Positions 41,589-53,275 of a DNA stretch of 64,000 bases are shown piece after piece (positions within the stretch are counted from its first letter, which is position 1; each line of letters begins with the position of its first letter). The notes below the pieces were generated by a model. That model had not been told where the DNA came from and did no database searches. It worked only from the letters and a program-made list of their open reading frames with translations. The stretch is from Theristus sp. LFF4_11 (taxonomy: Eukaryota; Nematoda; Chromadorea; Monhysterida; Xyalidae): positions 62,001 to 126,000 of the forward strand of contig JASANC010000573.1 in NCBI GenBank assembly GCA_030248135.1, written 5' to 3'. Made by a program: the position numbers and the translations under genes.

Positions 41589-42601
41589 GTCAACCGCAAA
41601 TGGCAAACGTCATTTTTAATGAACGTTCTATATTTCGTTTTTCTGTGTCCTTGAAGTAACTTTCAGAAAACGGATATGTTTTGCTGTTTTGTCACGAATT
41701 TTTCACTTGAAAAAACCGTTCTAATGAGTCATCATTGGAGAAGAGAAGTCTGATATATAGATGCAGATTGAATGGTGATTGTGTGTCTTTACTAACATTC
41801 CATGATATCTGCTTTGCAAGCACACGAATGCAATATATTCCTTCAGCCATCTTTTATTCACCTAGGCAACGAGCTTTGACCAAGCTCTCCTTGTACAGTT
41901 GTTTGTACAAAACAAACTCCGTCATGATTACATTGCATATTATTCATGTTCAGTTCATTTCATAGTCTTACGGAGCGGTTTTTCGTTGGCGGATATGGGG
42001 ATTGATTGAGTCGAGCAACGGATCGGTTCGACGTGTCGTCGCAAGAAAATGCAGAACAAAAAATGTCTAATGGCACGGGTCGGAATCATAAATTGAGTGT
42101 AATGTTTTGCGAAATAAAAAAACAATCAAAACTTTTTCACATTGAACTTGGCTATGGTTGTTGCTGTGATAAAAGTTAAAAATTTAAATTTTTAATTTGA
42201 TGTTAAAAATAGTGCTTGCTAAGGCCAGTTTTTCGGGTGCATAACATACAGCGGTAATAAGATCACCGAACACGTACTTTTGCCCTTTTCACTTCCCGTG
42301 TTGTGTCTGGTTTTATCATAAAACTAGATCCACTAATTTGCCTGAATGACTACTGTGCAAACATATTCGGCCGCCGACCGCACATAGCTAATAAAAGTTG
42401 GGACTATGGCAACAATCAGTAACTTTATGACTTGGTGCTGGAAACCCTCAATGAAATGATTATTGATTCCTGATGTGAAACACGACAGACTTTATGTGGT
42501 TAGTTTGATTGGTGACAATCGAGAGAAGCTCACAGCGAAAAATGCAACGAAAATAAAACACTGTCCATTAACTGAGTGTCGCCACCAAAACAGCATCAAT
42601 T

Positions 42602-43339
42602 ATGGTGTCCAAATGGAGCTCGATTGTTGCGTCAACGTTGGTCGTGCTGCTTGGCGTTGTGAGCACGATCGTTTTCAGCGAATCGTCGTTTGGTCAGCGG
42701 TTGGCTGAACAAATGGCTCGAGAAATGGCTGATGCAGAGTGTAAAAGGAGGTTGGTACAACTGAGACCGAACCTTTGTCGGTTTACGGCTTGTATAAGAT
42801 TGCATTGTGAAAATCAATAAAACGTTCAAGTTGTTTTACTGATAGTTTCACGGAGTTTACTACTGTTTCAGATGCGACGCGAAACCGGCCATATTTGCTG
42901 AATGCACTTATTGCGAGCGCCGTGGTGTTGCACAAGTTGGCAGACCGCCGTGCTGCAAGACGTTGACGCCGGTGTTTTGGTTTGTGGAATTTTTTTCAAT
43001 TAAAAAAATAAAATGCGCGCATTGTCGTACTGCACCTGGAAATTCGAAATTATCAAGTTTTCAAATTTTAAAATCCTTTTTTTATTTCCAAGGATTTTCG
43101 TCGGTCTGTTCACTTTCGGCTGTATTCTCGCGTGTGCGCTCTGCTGTGCGACTTGCTGTCAATGTTGCAAATTGTGCTGCGGTTCGCCTCCGCCGTCACA
43201 CACCGTCGATGACCGCGACCAGCAGAACATGTCACAATCTCCAGGCACCGTTTTGATCATTCCAGTCGCGCACACACCACGCCCACAGCTACCACCATGT
43301 GCGAACACGCAAATGTGGGTGGCGACTGAGAAATTTTGA
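42602..43339 (+). CDS. Small cysteine-rich single-span membrane protein (Shisa/WBP1-like layout)
   Basis: Exons 42602-42750, 42872-42979 and 43093-43339; phases 2 and 2; 167 residues. Residues 6-27 form a signal peptide (IVASTLVVLLGVVSTIVFS). A short extracellular part holds six cysteines (at 47 and then ECTYCERRG, RPPCCKT). One membrane span lies at 86-105, followed at once by CCATCCQCCKLCCG, a probable palmitoylation cluster. The cytosolic tail is Pro-rich (PRPQLPP). This cysteine-rich ectodomain, single span and proline-rich tail is the layout of the Shisa/WBP1/VOPP1 group of adaptors, but I do not see enough identity to assign it. No catalytic domain. It converges on the first collagen gene, with stops 251 bp apart. 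Confidence 0.75.
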
Positions 43340-43590
43340 TTCAAGACTTTTTGTTTTCACATGTACTTTATACTTTCAGTCACTATCCGCGGGTTTTATT
43401 TTATTATTGTTCAACTATTCATCCAGTGGCGCTCAGTGTTAAGTATCTTTTGTTTTCAATTATTTTGTTGTGCTTTGTAGATTTTTTGGAGTCATAAATC
43501 GTTTTGTGTATGTTTGCAAAAAAATTTCGATCAGTTCAATCACATGAATGTTTCAAGCAAACCGAAATGAAGTACCACATGCAGGGCAGG

Positions 43591-45552
43591 TTAAAAATAC
43601 TTTCTGAGCGTGTAGTAAGCAGAGAAATATCCCGGAGGCAGTCGAGGCGTTTTGCAGTGTTTGCATGAGCCGACCGAGCCGAGCTCACCTTGCCACCCTC
43701 GCGAACCGTACTGACCGGCTTTACCGGACGGGCCAGGTGGCCCTCTGGGTCCTTTTGAGCCCCGTGTCCCTTGTTGACCAGGCTTTCCTGCAAAGCCTGG
43801 CGTTCCTGAATCACCCCAGCGGCCTGGCAAACCTTGTGGACCTGAAATTCACATTAAAAATTCAAATTGAAACTACAACACAAAAAAATAGTAAGTTGAT
43901 TCATGCCAATTTAGAAATATAAAACGATACAAACCTGGCCGACCAACGGGGACATCTACGGTCATTGTTTTGCCCGGATCACCGGTTTTTCCTGCCAACC
44001 CGGCCAAGCCGCGATTACCACTGAAAAACGTTTTTCCACTGACCACATTTTGTGAAACACTTTCAATCAAAATTGAAATTCAAAAAATAACTAAACAAAA
44101 CCAACGGTCGACCCTGCTGCCCTGCGGCTCCGTCCTTCCCCGGCGGTGCGCTGTAACCCGGTCTGCCGGTGTCCCCGGTCTCCCCTTTCAACCCTTTCGA
44201 TCCAGGGCGCCCTTGACGGCCGATTTGTGCCGGTTCGCACGTGTTTTGACAAGTCAACGGCTTTGCAATACGAGGTCCGGGCACGGCGTCGAATCCACGA
44301 ATGCCCGGCGTGCCCGGTTGGCCGTCGTGGCCGTTGAATCCGGGGACACCAGGCTGCCCAGCGGGACCGGACGGACCTCGGTTGCACGTACAGCCTTAAA
44401 ATAAGCTTAGTAAGATAAGAGGACTTTTATGAATGTTGCCGGATTCTTCTTAATGTAGAGAGCGCCAGTTGTGATGACCTTTTGTTCTGCATGGGGTTCT
44501 TGATTGCCTGTATTTGCGTGAATAAAATTCTCACATCCAACTGTCGGCGTTGTTTGAGAAAACGATCCGGATCCCGAATAAAGCGCTTTTGTTTCATAGC
44601 CTGACGACTGCGCTCGACTGTATCTTGATGCTTGGAACGATTTGGCACGCTTCACTGAATTTATTTGAGGAGTTTTCGTTGTTGCGTGAAGTTTATAATT
44701 GGCGCGAAGTTCGATCAGCTGATTGTCGCCACTGTTGGTCGTTTTTTTGTGCTGAACAGAAATTAAAATTTATTTTTTTAATTTTTTGTTGGCACACCCT
44801 TTAGTATAAGTTTAAAACGAAATGTTTAAAAAAACAACCCCCTAAGACAACAACCAACCCATCCGGTCGTTTTTGACTCGTGATGTTGTTGTTCAACACT
44901 TGAATCTCGCATTGCAGCCGTCACCAATTCAGTCTGCCGTTTGAAAGCGCCCTCATCATTTTGATCATTGTCAGGCTTGTTCGGATGAAAGCGACCGAAA
45001 CTCCAATAGCCGACCCAGTCCTTCCAACGCCGCCGTGGCTGCGGACGAGTCGCCGCTTGACGACGGAAACCACGATGATGATCGGTGTTGGTGTTGCGAG
45101 CGGACCGACTGGGGTTCGAATGGTGATTGGTGGAAATGGACACGCTGCTGTACAGGCGCCAGAGGTCGCTCGTGTGGTACTGCAATGAACAACTTGCATG
45201 TCCGACGACAGAAACGTTGTGCAATTCAACAATACTCAACTCAATAATGCGACTCAATTGGCTAATCGACTCGACAGGAACTGAAAGTCGAAAAAGTTGT
45301 CGCTGGTCGAAATATAAACCGCGTAAAAATGCTAGAAATTCCAACCATGCAGTACTGCATTTCGTCGGCCAACTGCGACTGCGCCAGTTGCACGTGCGTC
45401 AGCAACGCAGGCAGCAGCGCACCGCAGCACACGATCGCAACCGTGGTCACCACGACGCTGACGAACGCCGCGCGTCGGTATGCTGCCGCTTCTCGTAGTT
45501 TCAAGTTGTTTTTCGATATGATCGATTGACTTTCGTGGAATACGGCCTCCAT
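43591..45552 (-). CDS. Nematode cuticle collagen, 456 residues
   Basis: Exons 45552-45346, 45179-44859, 44751-44535, 44394-44106, 44020-43935, 43841-43591, with junction phases 0, 0, 1, 2, 1. Residues 22-67 are the cuticle-collagen N-terminal domain with one membrane span (AAFVSVVVTTVAIVCCGALL) and EMQYC just after it. A tryptophan region (SDLWRLY) and basic GFRRQ/KR sites for proprotein cleavage follow. Interrupted Gly-X-Y blocks start after the CCTCNRG cysteines, with a CQNTCEP break, and end before CKHCKTPRLPPGY. Such proteins trimerise in the epidermal secretory pathway and are cross-linked into the cuticle. The motif WSFGRFHP is shared with the neighbouring collagen. The third exon ends at the donor GGAT^GTGAG, chosen because only this gives the correct Gly-X-Y phase. 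Confidence 0.92.
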
Positions 45553-46544
45553 GGTCTTGTAATTTTTTCTGTCTGTCAGAAAATTTGTCTCACGCTGCCC
45601 GCTGTATTTTGATGATGAGTGAAAAACGTGGAGAAAACAAGTGTTTTACACAACCAACTCCTTTTTTTCAGTAATCGCAACAAAATCAAAAACGCCAATT
45701 GAACATCTGTAATCGATTACACGCACGTTTGCGACTCCCAATTGTTTGCGACTCGAATGCAACTTATCCGTGGTATGAGTAATTGATTAGGAATCAAGGT
45801 TTCAGACGCACATATTTGATCGGGCTCGACAGGCGAATCATTGAAATTGCTCGAAAACTGAATTCGCACACAAACAATTCTGTGAAACGAGTCTCTGTTC
45901 TGTAGCCGTTTAGTTTTGTTGACTTCAAAATATCCGCGGATTATTTCGGCTGCTGACTGACCCAAAGGCCAGAACACTTGCGTTCGATAATTTTACGATT
46001 TCTCTCATAACTCCACTGTCTCTGTATTTTGGAACGCGTGAAATATTTATTCTTGACGCTTTGGGTGTATAAGACAAAATATTGCTGTAATCTTGGTGAG
46101 AACTCAATTATTTCTGCGTTTCCACAATTTGTTGCACTGTGGTTTTCAACTAAACTTTTGTGAAAGCGTGACTGAAATGATATTGAGTAAAATTGAATGG
46201 TTCAACATTGAGTTTTGAAGTTTTCACAACGCATGCACATACATACGGAAAATTACTCGGCCTAAAGCTGAGAAGTGACCGAATTTCACTGTGTGATCAT
46301 TTCCATTTTCACTTTATTTGAACGCTTTGAATACCTTTTCTTATTTTTCGCAAACTATCGGATTTGTGCATGTAAGCGGATGTTTGCTGCCGTTGTTTTA
46401 TTTGACCTCAATCCGCAATCACTAACGACCTTTCTAATTTACAAAACAGCACCACAAAAACATTTTTACAGAGACAAAGAGTGTGCGAAGAAACCTCTCG
46501 CAGAAATGCAAACCAATAAAGCCCCCTGAGAGCACACACAATAT

Positions 46545-49500
46545 CTAACCTCCAAAAAACTCATTGGGATAATCGACAAATATCGGAAAATTTCGAAACG
46601 GCGAAAAACCGCCGTTATTGTTATCGTTATTGCTATCAAAACTCGGTTGCCTGTTATTGTAATAGTTATAACGTGAATTCGGGTTTGGATCAGTGCTTCG
46701 AAACCTGCCATTGTTGTTCTTGCCGTCCCGTCTGAACACGATCAACTGCTGCGGGACGCTGTTTCTGCGTTGTTCGAAATAAGGCGGCAACTTTCGCCCC
46801 TGAAAACGCTCTCGTTTTCTGGCGTCCCTCACTTCGACGGCACGTTTCATATTTTCAAATGGAGTCTTCAATTTTGATGTTTCATCGGATTTGTTCGTCG
46901 GGTCTGTTGACGATGGCTCTTTGGTTGTCGCTGCTTTCACCAGACTCGCGGAAGTTGTGACAGATGTTGTGGTTGCCTCAGTGGTTGTATTTCCTGTGGT
47001 CACGGTTTTCATTTCTGTCGTCGACGGTGCAAATGCAACAGTCAAGTTTCGCGGGGTCGTCGGCTTCGCTGTTGTCGTTGTTACATTGGTGATTGGACGC
47101 AAAGCGAGTGTCTTTGACGATGTTGGTGTGATGACAGGGCGTTTCGTTGCCTTTGTGCTCGGTGGGCTTAGTGGTTGATCGGCCAGTGTGGTGCTCACGA
47201 GACTGAAGAACTGCGGTTGATCGCTTTCGGACGGCGATAACGGTCGTTGAGGCTGTGAGTCACCGAACGAGTTCGCCCGTCGTGGCGTTCCATCCAATTC
47301 CCTCAACGTGAATCGACGGTTTTGCCTGCGATACGGCGACGACGACGGTGTTGTTGTTCGTGCAACATTGTAGCCAGGGGGCACACGAGGACTCGGACAG
47401 TGTGTGCATCGACCCACACTGCCCCGGGTTCCGTCAATGCCGGCTGGTCCGTACGACCCGTCGAGGCCTGGCCGACCCGGGTGACCGTTGTCGCCGGGCG
47501 GCCCGCGCGCACCGTCGTTCGGCACAACCCCTGGCTTGCCCGGCGTTCCTGGGTCGCCCCACTGCCCGTTGAAACCGGCTTGACCTGAGAGGCGTGTGCG
47601 TTTGAGTGCTAGCAATTTTTAGGTTCTGCGACTCCATGCGTGTGCAGAAGTGGAAAGGAAACATTGTAGTTTCAATCTTTATGTAGCAATTCAAAATCGC
47701 CACCGTGGCTCAGCCCTATTTAGAGAATCGGATTATTTTGCAGATTCTGAATTCCTGCGGCATGCATGAAACAGCTTATCTAGCGCATTGAGTCTCAGGA
47801 CCGAAATAAAAGATAATAGACAGTTTGGTTTGCGGTGCTTTGTTGTTTCACTTCTCATAGCATGACTTGAAAAGAAAAATAGTCTTGCCTGGTAATCCTG
47901 GCGGTCCGTCAACTCGCTTTAGATCGCCACGCAATCCTGGCTGGCCGCCATGACCGGGCTTTCCGGGCTCGCCTCTGAAAGCAACTGCGATACAGTGTAC
48001 GTGGTGGTCTGCACTGTATAGACTCAAAACACAAAAACTCATCAAAAACCGAACTAACGGAGGTCCCGGGGTGCCTGGTTTGCCGTATTCCCCTGGTGGT
48101 CCATTGTACCCTGGCCTTCCGGGTGGGCCGGGAATACCTTTGAGTCCGGGTATGCCGGGCTGTCCAGGGAATCCGACGCCGCCGCGTGGACAAACCGGTT
48201 CGCACGGCCGAATCTTGGCTTGCAACGGCACATCAGCACCGTTTCGCCCACGGAAACCCGGATTGCCATCTTGACCGTTTCTACCCGGCAAACCCGGTTG
48301 GCCCGGCAGTCCTGGCCGGCCGCTGTGGCAGGTGCAGCCTGAAAATGATTTTATGAAGCAAAGTTTTTCTTGAATTTTGATTTAAAAAACGGAACCGACC
48401 ACACTGCGTCGGTGTTCGCGGTAATGTCGCCGGTTGTCGATAGACCGGAGCGGGAGCGGGCGACGGCGGTGGGTTGACGACGGGCAGAGGTGGAACCGCG
48501 GGCACGGGCGGGACCGGCGGAAACGCGGGCACGGGCGGCACTCGCGGAACCGCGGGCACTGGAGGAATCGGCGGTGGTGGAGGATTCACGCCATAATTTC
48601 CATTCGAGCTGCCGGACACATAGTATGGCCGACTCGCTGGCCCCGAGATCGGCCGCAGCCGATTGACGTCCGCTGTTCCATAGTGAATGTTTCGCGGTAT
48701 CTGTCGAATCTCGTAACGCTGCCGTTCTCGTTCGTTCAGAGTTCGAATCAACCTTCGACGGTGTTCGTGGTCGAGTTGACTGAGCACGAATGCAAGTTCC
48801 GGCGGTTTTGTGGTTGTTGTTGTTGTGGTGGTGGTGGTTGTAGAGGTGCTTGTGCTCGTGGTACTTGGTGGCGGTGGAGAAATGGTGGTTGGCCGCGTGG
48901 ACGACAGACGGTCTAAATACTCGGTCCACCGAATGCGAACCGGTCGATTATTTTCATCGAACAGTTCCACGACGATTTCGTCGTCCTCATCGTCGTCGTC
49001 ATAGTTCGCATACTCGTTGAATCTGTTGAATTGTGCGCGGCTTTGTTTGTTTCGGCTGTCAGCGCGACGGGGAGAACGCCCGAGCTCCCATCCGTCCGTG
49101 AAGTCCTCGTTAGCAAGCTGAAAATGTAAAATAAATACTTGGTTTCACTAATAATTTGGTTTCGCGAGTGACGAAAACATGCTAAACATTGGGTTAATTC
49201 ACACCTCCGACGTTTGCTCACTGCTGTCCGGGTGGAAATGGCCAAACACCCAGCGGCCGGATCGTTTCTCCCAGATCGGCTCCTCGTCTCTGAAGTTGCT
49301 CGACCGCGATTGGTCGTAGCGCGGATGATGCGCGTATGGCGAGTGAGAGGGAATGGTGCGACCCAAGTAGCGGGCATTGTCTTGCGGAAATCGTGCAGTG
49401 CGAAACGGGTCACTGGAGCGTCGCTTTCGATTTTCGACTGGTTCGATGTTTTCGGAGTCAGATGACGTGATTGCAGACACCTTGTCGTGCAGACGCCATA

Positions 49501-50002
49501 AATCGATTGTGCCACGCTGCAAATTGGATCGAAATTTTTAAAAATTGACCAAACCACTAAGAATTTTAAACAAAACATTTGCAATACTTTGCTCAATTTC
49601 CAAAATTTTTGAAACTTCACGTTTAACGGCTATGCGCCTAGATTTGCTGATCTGGGAACTGGATTTCCTTGTGCATATGTCGAATAAAATTGTGCATACC
49701 GGTATGTCGAATGCTTGACACTTACAATATATCGAATAAAATCATTTAATCAATCAACTCAAAACTGCGACCGGTCCACTGACCAAACAAAAGTCCATCT
49801 CGTCTACCAGCATCGTCTCAACGTGTTGCACTTGATGGTAGAGCCACGGTAGACTGACGCCGCAAACGAAAAACGCCACCGTCGCAACAAGAATCGAAAT
49901 GAAAGCGGTCCACCGATAAGCAGCTGCCAATTTTTCCGTGGTATCGCAGTTTTCAGACCCTGCGATGATTGCGTGTTTCTGTTCAACCGTGTCAACGGCC
50001 AT
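46545..50002 (-). CDS. Long nematode cuticle collagen with Thr/Pro-rich extensions, 884 residues
   Basis: Exons 50002-49784, 49516-49205, 49117-48400, 48338-48059, 47974-47889, 47584-46545, with the same phases (0, 0, 1, 2, 1) as its neighbour and an identical 86 bp fifth exon. The N-terminal domain reads AAAYRWTAFISILVATVAFF and on to DEMDFC. Exon 2 has TIDLWRL and SGRWVFGHFHP. Exon 3 is three times longer than in the paralogue: an acidic DDDDEDDE run, a threonine run and a PP-V-P repeat (PPVPAVPRVPPVPAF). Gly-X-Y blocks begin at CTCHSGRPG and stop at CTHCPSPRVPPGY. About 250 further residues rich in Thr, Ser, Asn and Arg follow, ending NEFFGG. Intron 5 has a GC donor (CCAG^GCAAGA). Typical cuticle collagens have about 300 residues, so this is exceptionally long. 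Confidence 0.9.
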
Positions 50003-51004
50003 GATGTTTGTGGCTATATTTTTAAGCCGTGAGTTTAGTGTGGAAATCAGATGAGATTATTGTGGAGCTGAAAGAGTGATATCGTCAGATAAAACACAAA
50101 GGTAATACATGTAATTTTAATTTCTGTACATGGGAAAATTTTTAAATCTATTTTTCTTAAAAAATAGCCGAAAACGTCGTAATTTATGACAAAAAAACTG
50201 GCCCAATTCGACAGCAATACGCTGAATAACAATACATCGCTGATGACCACGACCATCTTGAGTGTATCACAACAGAGTGTCCGTCAGATGACTCAATGCG
50301 GTTGTGCACGTGTTTGCACCACAACAAGTCTCCATGATTTACTGCATTGTTCACTCACTCGCAAATGAAGCGTTTTGATACGCGGTTTGAATTTCAATAA
50401 ACAATCAAGTTTTTAATCCATAATGATTCCAATAAAACAAACACCAAGTGTGCATGCGATTTGGCATCCGGCAATTATCTCCTTACCCATCATCATTCCA
50501 TTTGAACGAAACGAATTTATTTTCCTGGTGAGGTATTTGGATCAGTTGATACATGTTTTTTCTTACTCTTTCTTGTACAGGTTTTAGCATGTGTTGTTGC
50601 TGATGAATTTTTTTTCACGAAAGTTTGCATGAACGCCGTTTTTTGAAAAGTAGGAAGAACAGTGCTGTGCTGTCAAATAACAAAATTCTGAGCCTACCTG
50701 CCAATCGTATGTATAGTTTTGAGCCACCGCTACTGTTTCCTCGCAAAAAACAAATAGTGGAATTAAAAACTATGTTGTTGTTCGTTATTCGATGGTGCCT
50801 GTGGATGAGTAATATACGGTACTTTAAAAACCGTGAAAATCAAAAAAATGCGATTTACAAAAAATCAAGTGTGTATATCTTTATTCTTCAGTATTTTTTA
50901 TTATTGAAGTAAATCCCTAAGTTTTTTAAAAACTTTGTCAACCTACAGCCGGAATGCGGAAATTGAGTGCACTGGGACAGGCGTGTGTGTGTGTTGAAGT
51001 ATTA
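50003..51004. other. Region upstream of the long collagen, no gene recognised
   Basis: Holds the probable promoter of the collagen gene. Several short frames on both strands have no recognisable content. No clear element ends. Confidence 0.5.
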
Positions 51005-51201
51005 AAGCCCGTTTATACCTGACGTTTTACAGTACACGTCACGTCGCGTCACTTTAGGTGTCGTGTCATTGCATACTGCCATTCACACAAAGTATGCTTC
51101 ATGCATGTACGGTACGTCACATCACTTCAGGTCTCGTGTTCACACCTGACGTACCTCGACACGTCGACGTACGTCTGCATACGTCCGGTATAAACGGGCC
51201 T
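51005..51201. mobile_element. PIF/Harbinger-like MITE with TTA target duplication
   Basis: Inverted ends AAGCCCGTTTATACC and AGGCCCGTTTATACC (one mismatch in 15) flank 197 bp; TTA precedes (51002-51004) and follows (51202-51204). The interior is rich in ACGTCA / ACGTAC palindromic words. End sequence and three-base duplication fit PIF/Harbinger MITEs. Confidence 0.75.
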
Positions 51202-51551
51202 TTATCTTTTCGTGAAAAGGAGGCGGACAGCTAAAAACTCAACGCGCAAAACGAGTCTGAATAAGAAGTAAAATAACTTTATTGCGTGAAAAATATACGC
51301 TGATTAGTGTTCCTATTTCATTTTTTGCACAATTACCTTGGGGTTTCCGGAACCGGCGCGCAAACAAATAAATAAAAAAATAAAAAAATAAAAAAACTGC
51401 TGGCAGATTACGTTCAGTTTTGCGGATTTCAAATTGCCGCGCCGCAGCTGTGAAATATCTTATGCGTATTACGACACGAGCAATGGGTTTTTAGAATTAT
51501 TTGGTAGGGGTGAAAGAGCGTTCGTCATAATTTCAGCAGTATTATTGCTAC

Positions 51552-51789
51552 AGTCAAACTATAAATTATAGGCCATCATCAGCTGTGGTTGGTGATCACG
51601 TGATGCATGCTTTATGCACATGATTCGATCGAATGTACCCAAAATCCAGACGATTCCGATTCAACTTAGTCAAACTATAAATTATAGGCCATCAGCTGTG
51701 GTTGGTGCAGGTGATCACGTGATGCATGCTTTATGCACATGATTCGATCGAAAAATGTACCCAAAATCCAGACGATTCCGATTCAACTT
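51552..51789. repeat. Direct tandem duplication of a family A MITE fragment
   Basis: Two copies of about 117-122 bp, 51552-51667 and 51668-51789, both starting AGTCAAACTATAAATTATAG and ending CAGACGATTCCGATTCAAC. They differ by small indels (ATCATCAG against ATCAG, an extra TGCAGG, extra AAA). The TATAATTT, CAGCTG and GGTGATCACGTGATGCATGC words link them to the palindromic MITEs at 4850 and 60624. Confidence 0.75.
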
Positions 51790-52424
51790 TGCAAGGAAGT
51801 TAGCGAAAAGATTTTAAACGTGTTGCACAAAAAAGCGGTACAGGAGTGGTGGTACAGAGAGGTACAAAAACCCGGCCCATGGCAGGGTTTGGGTATTTCG
51901 AGTTTTTGCGCTCAAAACAACTTACTAGGTGTACTTATTACGCACGCCAAACTTTAGGACCACACTCTAACTCTGGTGCATCACAGATGATTTTAGTTTT
52001 TGGCCATTTTTTGGTCCGTTTTGGGCATTATTTAGAAAAACGGGTTTATTGAGTTTCTGTGTGCTCAACTCGGAAATCCAACATCACAACGTTATTCAGG
52101 GCATTTTTCTGGGAATGTACCGTATTTTTTGTGCTGAAATATGAAAACCTTGGTTGTGCTCAAAATTGCCTATTTTTGGGTCACAATTTTTTTGCAGCCG
52201 TTTTGCGCACAGGATCTGGACTATGGGACAAAATCCAAATACTTTCTGCACCGGAATTGCGCCAATTTTACCATTTTGTGTGACCCATTCTTGTCCCTTT
52301 TGTCTTGTGGAGAGGGGTACCTACGTGGTGGGCGGGGGGGTCTCCCGAGTGTTGGAGGTGGGTGTCACAAGACCTCCCCAACCTCCCCCCCCCATGAGGC
52401 GCAACTTCGTGCTAGGATGTTACA
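51790..52424. other. Intergenic sequence left of the LINE
   Basis: No gene recognised. Contains G- and C-runs at about 52330-52395 (GGGCGGGGGGG, CCTCCCCCCCCC). Confidence 0.5.
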
Positions 52425-52865
52425 GTTAGTCAATCAATCAATCAATTTTATTTGTATGCCTCACGGCCAGTTCACATCAACACATTCACAAAACTTCCAT
52501 TATGCAAAACAAACACAATTGATGTCACAAAAAAAACCTAAAGAAACACAAGATTATTGATGAACTTGGTGAATGCATGAATGAAAGCAAGCAAAAAGTC
52601 GATGCAAACGAATGGGCAGATGACTGCCCGGGTATTCACACAAAGAAACAAAATCCACAAAATAAAACCAACCGTCGACAGTCAGAAACAATTGAATGTT
52701 AAAAAAAAACGCGCAAACACAATTGAAGCTTGAGAGAAGAAATAAATAAAATAGCGCGATCACGAACCGACAACATCAGACAGCGCACAACGGCCACGAT
52801 TGACATTCAGGCACGATTAAATTAAGCAAGAGAAAGCAAAATAAACACGGCACAGTTGCTTTTCT

Positions 52866-52945
52866 TTTCTTCATCGCAGTTTTTCTCTCTTGTTTTTTTT
52901 TCTCTTTTTTTTTCTTCTTTTTTTGTTTTTTTTTGTTATTTTTTT
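52866..52945 (+). repeat. Pyrimidine-rich tract in the LINE 3'UTR
   Basis: Eighty bases of T with scattered C and G (CTCTCTTGTTTTTTTTTCTC and similar). On the element's sense strand it is a purine tract in the 3'UTR. Confidence 0.7.
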
Positions 52946-53275
52946 GTTCATGGGCTTTTGTTTTTCCTGTGCCATCCCAAATACAGCTAACAGCAAGTGA
53001 TGAGCAACAGCAAGCAAGTAACAGTGCTAGTTAACAAAAAGAATACCCTGAACACAAAAGCCACAAGAGCACACAGAAAAAAAACGCGAGATAAAAAGAG
53101 CTGTGACATGGACACACACTTGCACCAGATACAAGAAAAAAAGAAAACAACACGAAACGTCGCACAAAAGAGCACATGTGATTCAAAACAAAAACGCAAT
53201 CACATTCAGTTGAACATGTTTCAAAACAAAACAAAACAAAACAAAGAGTGCTGGCGGCTGGGCGGACTCTCCTGT

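Noticed and set aside
44826..45344. Minus-strand frame of 172 codons reading through the first collagen intron
   Set aside because: Its N-terminal part is intronic; only the part after the acceptor at 45180 joins the first collagen exon in phase.
48434..48916. 160-codon plus-strand frame rich in Gly/Arg/Trp
   Set aside because: It is the complement of the Pro/Thr-rich exon 3 of the long collagen; the low-complexity coding strand produces it.
51790..52424. G- and C-run region next to the LINE as part of the element
   Set aside because: The candidate target duplication GTTAG and the TCAATCAATC terminus place the LINE end at 52430.
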